The translations under genes and the position numbers were made by a program. A stretch of 54,196 nucleotides of DNA from Verrucomicrobiota bacterium (GTDB lineage: Bacteria > Verrucomicrobiota > Verrucomicrobiia > Opitutales > Opitutaceae): positions 1 through 54,196 of the forward strand of contig JAEWKR010000036.1 of NCBI GenBank assembly GCA_023457715.1, written 5' to 3'. The notes below the pieces were generated by a model. It was not told the origin of the DNA. It was given only the letters and a program-made list of their open reading frames with translations, and searched no databases. Positions 32,974 to 44,908 of the stretch are shown in pieces; the first letter of the stretch is position 1; each line of letters starts with the position of its first letter.

Positions 32974-34551
32974 ATGCCCCTCTGGCCCCAAAGCCTCGTT
33001 TCCTTCGCCGCCAGCGTGCTCACGACGCGCACGGCAGGACGTTTGGCAAAGATCAAGGACGTGGGGCCGCAGCAGCAAGCGACCTGGCGGCGGCTCGTGC
33101 AGCAGGCCGGCGCGACACGTTTCTGGCCGGGCCACGGGCTGGAGCCCGGCATCTCCTACGAACTTTTCCGGCGTCGCCTTGCGCCGCGGACGCACGCGGA
33201 CCTGCGCACCGCGATCGACCGCATGCAGACCGGCGAGGCCAATGTGCTCTGGCCGGGCAGCTGTACGTTCTTTGCGTCCGGCATCGGCAACGGGCGGATC
33301 GTGCCGGTGACGTCGGCGATGCTGGACCATTTTCGGACGGCGTGCCGCGACGCGTTGTTGTACTACACCGCCCGGACGGGGCACGCGGGGGTCGTGAAAG
33401 GACGGCACCTCTGTCTCAACGGCACCACCGCGCTGCAGCCGATCGCGACGGGGACGACGCACCGCGCGTTCGTGGGCTCCTGGTCCGCGATCGCCGCCTT
33501 GAACCTGCCCAAGTGGGCGGATGCACGCGTGTACGAGCCGGGCGCGGACATCGCGGCGCTCAATGACTGGGAGGCGAAGTGTGAGGCCATCCTCGACCGT
33601 ACCCTCGGACGCGACGTCACGCTCGTCGCGGCCGGCCCCACCTGGCTGCTGGACTTCGCCGAGCATCTCCGCCGCCGCCCGACTCCGACCGGACGGGCGA
33701 TCACCCGGCTGGCGGACGTGTGGCCCAACCTCGAATGCTATGTGCATGATGGCGTGCCGGTGACTCCGTATCAGGACGAACTTCGGGAGGCGCTCGGCCC
33801 CGACGTGCAGTTCCACGAGCTTTTCAGCGGCTCGGAAGGCGTGTTCGCGGCGCAGGACTCGGTCAAGTCGGGGGAGCTGCGATTGATGACCGGCGTGGGG
33901 GTGTTTTATGAGTTCCTGCCGTGGGCGGAATTCAATGAACCGCGGCTGGAGGGTCTCGCGGAGCGCGTCGTGCCGCTCTCCGAGGTCAAGCCGGGTCTCG
34001 ACTATGTCGTGGTGGCGAGCACCCCCGCCGGGCTCATCCGCTACGTGACCGGTGACGTGGTGCGGTTCGCTTCGGTGGCCCCGCCGCGCCTGACGTACGT
34101 CGGACGCACCGAGCAGGCGCTGACCACCTTCGGGGAGCGCGTGCTGGAACGCGATCTCACGGACGTGCTGGTGGCGGTCTGTCGCAGCCACCGCTGGCGG
34201 CTGGTGAATTTTCACGTGGCCCCCCTGCAGGAGCGCAGCCTGACCGGGCACAGCCGTGGTCGGCACGAGTGGTGGATCGAATTGCGGCCGGGGACGGTCG
34301 AAACCCCCACCGGCCCGCAGATGGCGGTGGAGCTGGACCGCGCCCTCCAGGCCGTCCAGCCCACCTATGCGGAGCGACGGCAGGCCGGCCGCCTGGAGGC
34401 CCCCTTCGTCCGTTTGGTGATGCCGGGCGTGTTCCGGCATTGGATGCGGTTCCATCACAAGTGGGATGGCCAGAGCCGCATGGCGCGATGCCGCAACGAC
34501 CGGGTCGTTGCCGACGAACTCGCGCAGATCACCCGCTTTGCCGGGGATTAG
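32974..34551 (+). CDS. GH3 auxin-responsive promoter family protein
   Basis: From ATG 32974 the protein has 525 residues; the frame is open to 32917. It has the GH3 acyl-adenylate fold: LNGTTALQPIATGTTHRAF, PTWLLDFAEHL, LFSGSEGVFAAQ, VVASTPAGLIRYVTGDVVRF and GRTEQALTTFGERV, ending MRFHHKWDGQSRM. Plant GH3 proteins join amino acids to hormones; bacterial members, common in Bacteroidota and Verrucomicrobiota, have no known substrate. No gene in the immediate area suggests one. It has no signal peptide; the N-terminal AASVLTTRTAGR is amphipathic. The assignment to family is good; the reaction is inference. Confidence 0.85.
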   Translation: MPLWPQSLVSFAASVLTTRTAGRLAKIKDVGPQQQATWRRLVQQAGATRFWPGHGLEPGISYELFRRRLAPRTHADLRTAIDRMQTGEANVLWPGSCTFFASGIGNGRIVPVTSAMLDHFRTACRDALLYYTARTGHAGVVKGRHLCLNGTTALQPIATGTTHRAFVGSWSAIAALNLPKWADARVYEPGADIAALNDWEAKCEAILDRTLGRDVTLVAAGPTWLLDFAEHLRRRPTPTGRAITRLADVWPNLECYVHDGVPVTPYQDELREALGPDVQFHELFSGSEGVFAAQDSVKSGELRLMTGVGVFYEFLPWAEFNEPRLEGLAERVVPLSEVKPGLDYVVVASTPAGLIRYVTGDVVRFASVAPPRLTYVGRTEQALTTFGERVLERDLTDVLVAVCRSHRWRLVNFHVAPLQERSLTGHSRGRHEWWIELRPGTVETPTGPQMAVELDRALQAVQPTYAERRQAGRLEAPFVRLVMPGVFRHWMRFHHKWDGQSRMARCRNDRVVADELAQITRFAGD

Positions 34552-34625
34552 GGAGGGGCTCCCTTCTGCTCTCATTACTCTTTGCCACGTTGACGAATGC
34601 GAGGCCCTGAGCAACGTGCGTCCCC

Positions 34626-35375
34626 ATGGAATGGCTCGCCGACCCGCAAATCTGGTTGTCCCTGGTTACCCTCACGGCCCTCGAGATCGTGCTGGGCATC
34701 GATAACGTCATTTTCATTTCCATCCTGGCCGGAAAGCTGCCCGTCGAGCAGCAGGCCAAGGCCCGGAAGCTTGGCCTGAGCCTGGCGTTGATCACGCGCA
34801 TCCTGCTGCTGTTGAGCCTGACCTGGATCATGGGTCTGACCAAGCCGCTCTTCACCCTGCCGGTGCTCGACCAGGAGGTGTCGGGGCGCGACCTCGTTCT
34901 GCTCATCGGCGGTTTGTTTCTGATCTGGAAGAGCGTGAAGGAGGTCCACGAGAAGCTGGAGGGCGACGATCACGGGTCCGGCTCAGGTAAGGCCCGCGCC
35001 GCGTTTTCGGCCGTCATTATCCAGATCCTCCTGCTGGATATCGTGTTCTCGCTCGATTCCGTGATCACCGCCGTCGGCATGGCGAACGAGCTTTGGGTGA
35101 TGGTCACCGCGGTGATCATCGCGCTGACCGTGATGCTGATGTTTGCGGGCGCGATCAGCGACTTCGTCAACCGTCACCCGACTTTGAAGATGCTCGCCCT
35201 CAGCTTCCTCGTCCTCATCGGCGTGACGCTGGTGGCGGAAGGGCTGGGCCAGCACATTCCGAAGGGCTACATCTACTTCTCGATGTCCTTCGCGTTCCTG
35301 GTGGAAATGCTGAATCTGAAGCTTCGCTCCAAGTCGAAGCCCGTGCAGCTCCACGTCAACGTGCCCAAGGTCTGA
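34626..35375 (+). CDS. TerC-family integral membrane protein
   Basis: The protein has 249 residues. There are about seven hydrophobic segments. Two acidic in-membrane motifs are present: LEIVLGIDNVIFIS at residues 20-33 and LLLDIVFSLDSVITAVG at about 137-153, as in the YkoY/TerC/Alx family. In other bacteria these proteins export manganese or metallate secreted enzymes. The 74 bases upstream are too short for the known Mn riboswitch and show nothing clear. The TGA opens a GAGGGAGTGA repeat. Confidence 0.93.
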   Translation: MEWLADPQIWLSLVTLTALEIVLGIDNVIFISILAGKLPVEQQAKARKLGLSLALITRILLLLSLTWIMGLTKPLFTLPVLDQEVSGRDLVLLIGGLFLIWKSVKEVHEKLEGDDHGSGSGKARAAFSAVIIQILLLDIVFSLDSVITAVGMANELWVMVTAVIIALTVMLMFAGAISDFVNRHPTLKMLALSFLVLIGVTLVAEGLGQHIPKGYIYFSMSFAFLVEMLNLKLRSKSKPVQLHVNVPKV

Positions 35376-35543
35376 GGGGGAGGGAGTGAGGGAGTGAGGG
35401 AATGAGGGAGTGAGGGAATGAGGGAATGAGGGAATGAGGGAGTGAGGGGGCGGAGCCAGATTATCGCAGGGTGGATCGTATTCGCCGAGGTGCGGGCGGG
35501 CCGCCCGCGGTCCAGTTGCTCCCGTCGTCCCTCACTCACTCCC

Positions 35544-37889
<2,346 letters not shown>

Positions 37890-37929
37890 TCGGTCAAAAA
37901 CAACGGGGCTTTAGCAAATCAACGACAAA

Positions 37930-38036
37930 TGAGGCTGAAAGTGAAAGTGAGGGTGAAAGTGAAAGTGAGGGTGAGGGTGAAAGTGAACTAGCCCCCTTTC
38001 ACTTTCACTCTCCCTTTCCCTCTCCCTTTCCTCACT
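37930..38036. repeat. Inverted GAAAGT / CTTTCA repeats
   Basis: Units GTGAAA and GTGAGG (period 6) at 37935-37985 face TTTCACTTTCACTCTCCCTT-type units at 37995-38035. The Tex stop lies at the edge of the right arm. In the sense of tex the purine arm leads. Confidence 0.92.
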
Positions 38037-40398
38037 TTTTCTTGTTCAGCGCGGCACTGAACCAGTCTCCGGTCAGCGACTGCGGCGGACGCGGCGCCGA
38101 CGGTGCGGCTGGTCGGGCCCCACCCGGGCCGCCGGGGCGGGGACTGCCGGGCGAACGCGGACCGGCGTTGCCGGCGGGATTCTTGGGCCCGATCTCCGGC
38201 TTGCTCCGCATCGACAAGGCGATCCGATTCCGCGCCAGGTCGATTTCGGTGACCGTCACCATCACCTTCTGGCCCGGCTTCACGATCGACGCCGGTTCCT
38301 TGACGAAGGTGTCGGCGAGCTGGCTCACATGCACGAGTCCATCCTGGTGCACCCCGATGTCGACGAAGGCCCCGAACGCGGTGACGTTGGTCACGATGCC
38401 CGGGAGCTTCATGCCGGGCTTGAGATCCGTCGGCTTGTTGATGCCCTCGGCGAAGCTGAACGCCTCGAACTTCTGGCGCGGGTCGCGACCAGGCTTGGCC
38501 AGCTCGGCCATGATGTCGTTCAGGGTCGGCAGACCGACGTCCGCCGTCACATAGCTCTCCAGCTTGATCTTTGCGCGCAGCTTGGGGTCGCGGACCAGAT
38601 CGGCCACCGTCGCGCCGATATCCGCGGCCATCTTTTCCACCAACGCATACCGTTCGGGGTGCACCGCGCTGGCGTCGAGCGGGTGGGCGGCATCGCGGAT
38701 GCGCAGGAAGCCGGCGGCCTGTTCGAAGGCCTTGGGACCGAGCCGCGGCACGTCCTTCAGCTCGGCGCGGGACGTGAACGGACCCTTTTCGTTGCGGCGC
38801 GCGACGATCGCGGCCGCGGTGGCGGCGTTGAGGCCGGAAACGTAGCTGAGCAGCTGCTTGGACGCGGTGTTGAGTTCGACGCCGACGCCATTCACCGCGC
38901 TGACGACGGTGTCATCGAGGGAGCGCTTGAGCGCCGGTTGATCCACGTCGTGCTGGTACTGGCCGACCCCGATCGACTTCGGGTCCAGTTTGACCAGTTC
39001 GGCCAGCGGATCCATCAGGCGGCGCCCGATGGACACCGCCCCGCGCACGGTCAGGTCGTGGTCGGGGAACTCCTCGCGCGCCACATCGCTCGCCGAATAG
39101 ATCGACGCGCCGGACTCGTTCACCATCACGATCGGAATGGTCGCGGGCAGCCCCAGCGCGCGCACGAACGCCTCGGTCTCCCGACCGGCGGTGCCGTTGC
39201 CGATGGCGATGGCCTCGACCTGGAAGAATTTCACGAACCCGAGCAGCTTCTCCTTCGCTTCCTCCGCCTCGCGGTCGGGGAAAATGACGTCGTTGTGCAG
39301 GAGTTTGCCCTGACGATCCAGCAGCACGGTCTTGCAGCCGGTGCGGAAGCCCGGGTCGATCGCCAGCACGGCCCGCTGGCCGAGCGGCGCCGCCAGCAGC
39401 AGCTCGCGCAGGTTGTCGGTGAACACGCGGATCGCGGCTTCGTCGGCGCGCTTCTTCGACTCGAGCCGCATCTCCGTTTCCATCGCGGGGGCGAGGAGCC
39501 GCTTGCACGCGTCCTGCACCGCGAGAGTCACCTGGTCGGCGGCGCTGTTCTTGCCTTTGACGAACAGCCCCTGGACGGTGGCGAAGGCGGTGGCCTCGTC
39601 GGGGAGCTGCACGCGCATCATCAGGAACATTTCCTTTTCGCCGCGGCGCATCGCGAGGACCCGGTGCGAGGGCGCCTTCGCGAGCGGTTCGCTCCAATCG
39701 AAGTAATCCTTGAACTTCGCGGCCTCCGGATCGGTTTCCTTGCCGAACATCACCTTCGAGCTCACGACCGCCTCCTTCTGGAACACGGCGCGCAGCCGGG
39801 CGCGCGCGTCCTTGTCGTCACTGACGCGCTCGGCGATGATGTCGCGGGCCCCGGCGAGGGCCTCTTCGACGTGCTCGATCTTCGAGGTCTGGTTCTTCCC
39901 GTCGTCCGCGACATACTCGCGACCGACGTACGCCTGGGCGGCGGCGAGCGCATCGGTGGCCGGATCCTGGGCGAGCAACAGGTCGGCCAGCGGCTCGAGG
40001 CCCTTCTCCTTCGCGATCGTCGCGCGCGTCCGCTTCTTCGGCCGGAAAGGCAGGTAGATGTCCTCCAGCACCGTGAGCGAGTCGGCGGCGCGGATCGCTT
40101 TTTCGAGCTCCGGCGTGAGGAGGTTGCGTTCCTTGAGCGAGGCGAGAATCGCGGCGCGGCGCTCGTCGATCGCGCGCAGCTGTTCCAGCCGGTCGCGGAT
40201 CGAGGTCACCTGCACCTCGTCGAGCTCCCCGGTGGCTTCCTTGCGGTAACGCGCAATGAACGGCACCGTGGCGCCCTCAGCCAGCAGCTGGGCGGTCGCG
40301 GCGACCTGGAAGACCTTGATGTTGAGCTCCTGGGAGAGGCGCAGCACATGGTCGGGATTCGGTTGCGTGGCGGGGGTCGGCGTAGCGACGGCAGACAT
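38032..40398 (-). CDS. tex: Tex-family RNA-binding transcription accessory protein
   Basis: From ATG 40398 the protein has 788 residues; the open extension to 40521 is unsupported. Domain order is that of Tex: N-terminal helical part (VPFIARYRKEATGELDE), YqgF/RuvX-like nuclease fold (LAIDPGFRTGCKTVLLD), helix-hairpin-helix region (SYVSGLNAATAAAIVARR, LGPKAFEQAAGFLRI) and a C-terminal S1 domain (LKPGMKLPGIVTNVTAFGAF). The tail (about 720-770) is Pro/Gly/Arg rich and then ends SLTGDWFSAALNKKK. It binds nucleic acid and influences transcription and stress survival. The Pro/Gly-rich tail is an extra compared with the short form. Confidence 0.95.
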   Translation of the reverse strand: MSAVATPTPATQPNPDHVLRLSQELNIKVFQVAATAQLLAEGATVPFIARYRKEATGELDEVQVTSIRDRLEQLRAIDERRAAILASLKERNLLTPELEKAIRAADSLTVLEDIYLPFRPKKRTRATIAKEKGLEPLADLLLAQDPATDALAAAQAYVGREYVADDGKNQTSKIEHVEEALAGARDIIAERVSDDKDARARLRAVFQKEAVVSSKVMFGKETDPEAAKFKDYFDWSEPLAKAPSHRVLAMRRGEKEMFLMMRVQLPDEATAFATVQGLFVKGKNSAADQVTLAVQDACKRLLAPAMETEMRLESKKRADEAAIRVFTDNLRELLLAAPLGQRAVLAIDPGFRTGCKTVLLDRQGKLLHNDVIFPDREAEEAKEKLLGFVKFFQVEAIAIGNGTAGRETEAFVRALGLPATIPIVMVNESGASIYSASDVAREEFPDHDLTVRGAVSIGRRLMDPLAELVKLDPKSIGVGQYQHDVDQPALKRSLDDTVVSAVNGVGVELNTASKQLLSYVSGLNAATAAAIVARRNEKGPFTSRAELKDVPRLGPKAFEQAAGFLRIRDAAHPLDASAVHPERYALVEKMAADIGATVADLVRDPKLRAKIKLESYVTADVGLPTLNDIMAELAKPGRDPRQKFEAFSFAEGINKPTDLKPGMKLPGIVTNVTAFGAFVDIGVHQDGLVHVSQLADTFVKEPASIVKPGQKVMVTVTEIDLARNRIALSMRSKPEIGPKNPAGNAGPRSPGSPRPGGPGGARPAAPSAPRPPQSLTGDWFSAALNKKK

Positions 40399-40547
40399 GC
40401 GGAAAGCCGCCGAGCACACCGCCGCCGCGGCACCGCGCAAGGTCGAAATTGGCGCCCCCCGGCTTCGACGCCGCGACCAACGGGATAGGAGGTTTACGAA
40501 GCTCCCGCGGACTTGCGCCACCTCTCCCGCTGGCTACGGTCCACGGC

Positions 40548-41033
40548 ATGATCGCACGCCTCCTGACCCTGCTTCTCCTGACAGTGACGGTTCGCGCGGC
40601 GGAGGTGACCGACGTCGAGCGGCAGGTCGCGGAGCTCACCAAATCCGAACAGGTCACCGTTGTGCACCTCTGGGCGCCCTGGTGTCCGAACTGCACGGCG
40701 GAGCTGAAGCAACCCGGCTGGTCTGATTTCATCGCCGCCAACCCCGACGTGAAGGTCGTCTTCGTGACCATCTGGGCGGGCGACAAAGGCGATGGCCGCT
40801 CGCTGTTGGAACAGCACGGGCTGACCGGGCACGCGAACTTCCAGCTGTTCAGCCATCCCAACACCTCGCGTGCCCGCGCCGACAAGATGACCGAGTTCCT
40901 CGGCGTGCCCGTGACCTGGATTCCCACGACGTGGGTTTACCGGAAGGGGACGCTGCGCTACGCGCTCAATTATGGCGAGGTGCGCTTCCCGATCCTGCAG
41001 CAGCTCGTGAAGGACGCCGCCGGCAAGTGGTGA
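40548..41033 (+). CDS. Exported thioredoxin-like protein
   Basis: From ATG 40548 the protein has 161 residues. A signal peptide covers about 1-18 (MIARLLTLLLLTVTVRAA). The thioredoxin fold has the redox motif Cys46-Pro-Asn-Cys49 in HLWAPWCPNCTAEL and the cis-proline region WIPTTWVYRKG. It resembles TlpA/DsbE-type reductases and should act on disulfides in the periplasm; the partner is not known. Its start lies 149 bases from the divergent tex gene. The frame is open upstream to 40449, but that part lacks a signal peptide at its start. Confidence 0.85.
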   Translation: MIARLLTLLLLTVTVRAAEVTDVERQVAELTKSEQVTVVHLWAPWCPNCTAELKQPGWSDFIAANPDVKVVFVTIWAGDKGDGRSLLEQHGLTGHANFQLFSHPNTSRARADKMTEFLGVPVTWIPTTWVYRKGTLRYALNYGEVRFPILQQLVKDAAGKW

Positions 41034-41042
41034 GGTGTAAGC

Positions 41043-41223
41043 CGGAACGATTCAGTTAACCACGAATGGACACGAATCGACACGAATGAAGACCTGGGAA
41101 AATCATCACTTCCTCGCAGGTACCAAACAGTGAGCGGGACTACGGACGGGCTGCATTCCAGTTTCCTCTCCTATTCGTGTTCATTCGTGTCCATTCGTGG
41201 TTAATCCGTCTGCATGGTTCCGG
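41043..41223 (+). mobile_element. 181-bp MITE-like element, copy A
   Basis: The sequence is repeated in opposite orientation at 54016-54196 with five mismatches in 181 positions and no indel. It has long inverted ends: CACGAATGGA-type ten-base units reading TTAACCACGAATGGACACGA at 41056 and their complement up to about 41205. The 60-base centre is non-repetitive (GACCTGGGAAAATCATCACT and onward). No frame is coding. A partial unit, AACCACGAATGGACGCGACG, sits at 43316. The type, small non-autonomous element with inverted ends, is inference; no target-site duplication is certain. Confidence 0.8.
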
Positions 41224-41334
41224 GTAAGGTTCGAGCCGGGGGATGTCCGGACCTTCGCGCCGCGTCGCTTTCGACCCTGAAAACAAAAAAACGGACACGA
41301 GTCCGAATACCGGCCTTGCAAGCGGCAGAGGAAT

Positions 41335-41440
41335 CTCTCTCTTAAGCTTTCTCTTTCGCTCGGTTTGAGCCGCCCCGCCCGCCCGGAAAAGCAAGACAGG
41401 AGAAAGAAAACGATTCTGAGAACCCCCAGACCCCAGACTT
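41335..41440 (+). repeat. Dispersed GGTTTGAGCCGC...GGAGAAAG element
   Basis: The copy reads TTTCTCTTTCGCTCGGTTTG, then AGCCGCCCCGCCC, then GACAGGAGAAAGAAAACGAT, then TTCTGAGAACCCCC, and ends one base before ATG 41441. It aligns with 24848-24930 almost throughout. With 41226-41334, which I cannot explain apart from a possible weak minus-strand terminator at 41283-41305, it fills the remainder of the 407-base gap 41034-41440. Confidence 0.82.
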
Positions 41441-43294
41441 ATGCTCCCGATCAACGCGTTTCTCCTGTCCCATGATCTGCGGATCGCGACGAATCCCTGC
41501 ATCAGTCCTGACTTCTGCCTCGACTGGCCGACCCTGAAGGACCAGCTCGCGAGCGGCCAGGGGGTGCGGACCTACGCGAAGAGCACGTTCACGACCCGCG
41601 CCGGAGCGTGGACGCTGGTGGAGAACGAGACCGGCGACTGCGCGTGGCGTCTCGAGGGCGCCGGGGCCCGCGCTGATGTCCTGGAGGAGGGCGTAAACCT
41701 GGGGACGGACGTGGCGGCGTTCCCCGCGACGTTCGCGAATCTGCTGCGCTTGAAGAATCTCGCCCAGGAGGCGTCGCCGGGCTGCACCGTCTTCCCGACC
41801 GCGGCGGAGAAGCTCGGCCGCAGCACCCTCGGCGTCGGCGCGCGTTTCACGACGCTGCACTGGCCCGCCGTCGACTGGGCCATGAGCGCGCTCGAGCTCG
41901 GTTTCACCGCCAACCAGAATTCCATCCCCCGCGAACTGGTCTTCGATGTGAACGTGATGCTGGCGGGCCAGCTGGACTCGGTGCCGTTTCCCTTCATCGG
42001 GACCAACGTTCCCGAGGGACACCAGGGCCAGAGCGTCGAAGGCATGAGCCATGGCTGCATCCTGGCGAAGCTGAAGACCGGTTTTCACCGTCGCGGCATC
42101 GCCTGGAGCTTCAATGCCGACCATCAGCCCATCGGCGGCAAGTTCGACGGCCGCGAGGACGCCCTCGTCGCCGGGTGTGTGCTGGCCAGCTACATCACCT
42201 TCGATCTCTCCCCGGAACTTGCGCAAACCCAGGTGCCGGGGGACGCGGCCGCCTGGGTGGGTGCGAACGTTCCCGCCGCGCTTGTGGCCACCGTGAAGGC
42301 GCGGGTCGCCGGCCTCGGCCTGACCCTGAACGAGACCGAGTTCGCCCGGCTGCTCGCCTATGTCTGGCCGGCACTGCAGAAGATGAAGCGGCGCGACGAG
42401 AAGTACGCCGCCGCCCGCGCGCGCCTGTTCACCACCGACGTCGGCCGCGCGTACCTGCGCGAGCTTTCGATCGACGAGCTGCCCGGGCTCACCACGCAGG
42501 AGACGACCGCCATCATGCTCGCGCTCTGCGAAGCGCTGGGGATGAAGATCCACTTCGTCGCCCCCGCGTTCGGCTTCCAGAAGAACATGCCGTACCCGGA
42601 CAACGCGGCGCTGCGGACGCTGATCGAGAAGCAGTGGACCGTCTGCCAGGCGTTCGGTGCGAGCATCGGGTTTCATTCCGGCTCCGGAAAATCCGCCGAG
42701 AACTACCAGGTCATGGGCCAGGTCACGGGTGGCCGGCTCGAGATCAAGACCAGCGGCCGTTACACCTATGAGATGGGCCGGGCGTTGTTCGCCTCGACCG
42801 ACGCGAAGGACCAGGCGCTCTGGCGCGACTGGTATCGCTTCACCGTCGAACTGGCGATCACCGGTGCCTTCAGCGCGGACGCCACCGAGCAGAAGATGGC
42901 GCGCGTGTTCATCACGGACGCGCTCGGCAAGGCGGGACGGCCCGCCGAGGTCTTCGGGAGCCCGGCAGACACCCGCGCGGCCCTGGAAGCGCTCCCGGCG
43001 AGCCCCGAGTGGATGTTCTGGTTCGAGTACAATTTCCTCTACGTGCTCGCCGGCGATGGCCGCGCGGAAAAGGCTGCGCTGGGCGATCATACCCCGGCCG
43101 GCTATCGTCAGCGCGCCCGTTTCTACACGATCAGCGAACAGGGCCGGTTGAACTTCGCCCGCAATGTCGCGCGCTACCTCGTGTTCCTGGCCGAGAACAC
43201 CGGGCTGGCTTCCCCCGCCCGGTGCGCGCAGGCCAGCCAGCGGCTGGAGGCGTACACGTCCCTCAACGCGATGCTCGCGGATATCGCGAGCTGA
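41441..43294 (+). CDS. uxaE: Probable tagaturonate epimerase (UxaE family)
   Basis: The protein has 617 residues and no signal peptide. Features are FSFNADHQPIGG-like WSFNADHQPIGGKFDGRED, MSHGCILAKLKTGF, ASYITFDLSPEL, MKIHFVAPAFGFQKNMPYPD and GFHSGSGKSAENYQVMGQV. These fit, from memory, the UxaE family first shown in Thermotoga, which interconverts tagaturonate and fructuronate. The immediate context, uronate isomerase and hexuronate transporter, agrees: UxaE lets galacturonate enter the glucuronate branch without separate dehydrogenases. The protein is longer than the roughly 480-500 residues I recall for the family. If not UxaE, it is still almost surely a hexuronate-pathway enzyme. Confidence 0.65.
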   Translation: MLPINAFLLSHDLRIATNPCISPDFCLDWPTLKDQLASGQGVRTYAKSTFTTRAGAWTLVENETGDCAWRLEGAGARADVLEEGVNLGTDVAAFPATFANLLRLKNLAQEASPGCTVFPTAAEKLGRSTLGVGARFTTLHWPAVDWAMSALELGFTANQNSIPRELVFDVNVMLAGQLDSVPFPFIGTNVPEGHQGQSVEGMSHGCILAKLKTGFHRRGIAWSFNADHQPIGGKFDGREDALVAGCVLASYITFDLSPELAQTQVPGDAAAWVGANVPAALVATVKARVAGLGLTLNETEFARLLAYVWPALQKMKRRDEKYAAARARLFTTDVGRAYLRELSIDELPGLTTQETTAIMLALCEALGMKIHFVAPAFGFQKNMPYPDNAALRTLIEKQWTVCQAFGASIGFHSGSGKSAENYQVMGQVTGGRLEIKTSGRYTYEMGRALFASTDAKDQALWRDWYRFTVELAITGAFSADATEQKMARVFITDALGKAGRPAEVFGSPADTRAALEALPASPEWMFWFEYNFLYVLAGDGRAEKAALGDHTPAGYRQRARFYTISEQGRLNFARNVARYLVFLAENTGLASPARCAQASQRLEAYTSLNAMLADIAS

Positions 43295-43390
43295 ACCCCG
43301 GTCCAACCAACCCGTAACCACGAATGGACGCGACGTGGGTCCTTCTTCGATAGCGACCCGCTGAGTGGCACCCGTCAGTTCCTTTACTCC

Positions 43391-44824
43391 ATGGCCAAGA
43401 CCGCCTTCATCCACGACGATTTCCTGCTGGCGACGAAGCAGGCCCGCGAGCTGTATCACCGGTACGCCGCTGACGAGCCGATCTACGATTACCACTGCCA
43501 CCTGTCCCAGCATCTCATCGCGGAGAACCATGAGTTCGCCGACCTGAGCGAGCTGTGGCTGGGCGGCGATCATTACAAGTGGCGGGCGATGCGGACCAAC
43601 GGCATCGATGAGCGCTTCATCACCGGCGCCGGCTCGCCGCGAGAAAAATTCCAGGCCTGGGCCGAGACCGTTCCGCAGACGCTGCGCAATCCGCTCTACC
43701 ATTGGACGCACCTCGAGCTGAGCCGCTACTTCGGCGTCAGCGACCTGCTCAACGGGCAGTCGGCGGAGAAAGTCTGGAAGAAGGCGAACGCGAAACTGCC
43801 CCGGCTGCGCACGCACGATCTGCTGACGCAGTCGAAGGTCGCGGTGGTGTGCACGACGGATGACCCCGCGGACTCGCTGGACACCCATGCGCGCATCGCG
43901 GCCAGCCCCGGGAAGCTCAGGACGCGCGTCTATCCGGCGTACCGGCCGGACAAGGCCATGGCGGTTGGCAACCCCGCCATCTTCAAACCCTGGGTGGAGA
44001 AGCTGGCGGCCGCCGCGAATCTCACGGTCCGCCGTTTCGACGACTTGATTGCCGCGCTGAAAAAGCGGCATGACGATTTCCACGCCGCCGGCTGCCGGCT
44101 CTCCGACCACGGGCTCGAGTTCGCGCTCTCGGAGCCGTGCACCCGGGCCGAAGCCGCGAAGATCTTCGACGCCGCCCGCGCCGGCAAGGCGGCCAGCCCG
44201 GCGGACACCGCCCGGTTCGGCTCCTTCCTCATGTTCGAATTCGGACGCTGGGATGCGGCGCGCGGCTGGACCAAGCAGCTGCACCTGGGAGCGCTGCGCA
44301 ACAACAACGCGCGGCTCCTGGCGGAGCTGGGGCCCGACACCGGCTTCGACTCCATCGGCGACTTCCCGCAGGCGGTCGCGCTTTCCCGCTATCTCAACGG
44401 GCTCGACGCCACGAACGAGCTGCCGCGGACCGTCCTCTACAATCTGAATCCGGCGGACAACTACGTCTTCGGGACGATGATCGGCAACTTCCAGGACGGC
44501 ACCATCCCCGGCAAGCTGCAGTTCGGCAGCGGCTGGTGGTTCCTCGACCAGAAGGAGGCGATGGAATGGCAGCTCAACGCGCTTTCGAACCTGGGGCTGC
44601 TGTCGCGCTTCGTGGGCATGCTCACCGACTCGCGAAGCTTCGTGAGCTACCCGCGCCACGAATATTTCCGCCGCGTGCTCTGCAACCTGCTCGGCGCCGA
44701 CATGGCCGGCGGCGCGATTCCGAACGACCTCAAGCTCGTGGGCGGCATGGTGAAGAACATCTGCTTCGCCAACGCCCGCGATTACTTCCGGCTCGAACTC
44801 GCCCCCGAGTTCCGCGCCAAGTAA
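43391..44824 (+). CDS. uxaC: Glucuronate/galacturonate isomerase
   Basis: The protein has 477 residues, the family's usual length. It shows FIHDDFLLATKQARELYH, the metal-binding YDYHCHLS (His35, His37), WLGGDHYKWRAMRTNG, VVCTTDDPADSL, and FGSGWWFLDQKEAMEWQLN near the end. It is an amidohydrolase-superfamily TIM barrel that converts glucuronate to fructuronate and galacturonate to tagaturonate. It follows the epimerase gene by 96 bases, which include a stray unit of the CACGAATGGA repeat. Confidence 0.95.
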   Translation: MAKTAFIHDDFLLATKQARELYHRYAADEPIYDYHCHLSQHLIAENHEFADLSELWLGGDHYKWRAMRTNGIDERFITGAGSPREKFQAWAETVPQTLRNPLYHWTHLELSRYFGVSDLLNGQSAEKVWKKANAKLPRLRTHDLLTQSKVAVVCTTDDPADSLDTHARIAASPGKLRTRVYPAYRPDKAMAVGNPAIFKPWVEKLAAAANLTVRRFDDLIAALKKRHDDFHAAGCRLSDHGLEFALSEPCTRAEAAKIFDAARAGKAASPADTARFGSFLMFEFGRWDAARGWTKQLHLGALRNNNARLLAELGPDTGFDSIGDFPQAVALSRYLNGLDATNELPRTVLYNLNPADNYVFGTMIGNFQDGTIPGKLQFGSGWWFLDQKEAMEWQLNALSNLGLLSRFVGMLTDSRSFVSYPRHEYFRRVLCNLLGADMAGGAIPNDLKLVGGMVKNICFANARDYFRLELAPEFRAK

Positions 44825-44825
44825 C

Positions 44826-44908
<83 letters not shown>

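Noticed and set aside
34552..34625. A manganese riboswitch ahead of terC
   Set aside because: The gap is only 74 bases and I could not assemble the conserved loops of that riboswitch.
41283..41305. A minus-strand terminator (TCGGACTCGTGTCCG followed by seven T)
   Set aside because: The stem is only five or six pairs and no minus-strand gene ends here, so I keep it only as a note.
41342..44659. A 1105-codon minus-strand frame opposite uxaE and uxaC
   Set aside because: It is antisense to two well-recognised enzymes and has shadow composition with no domain.
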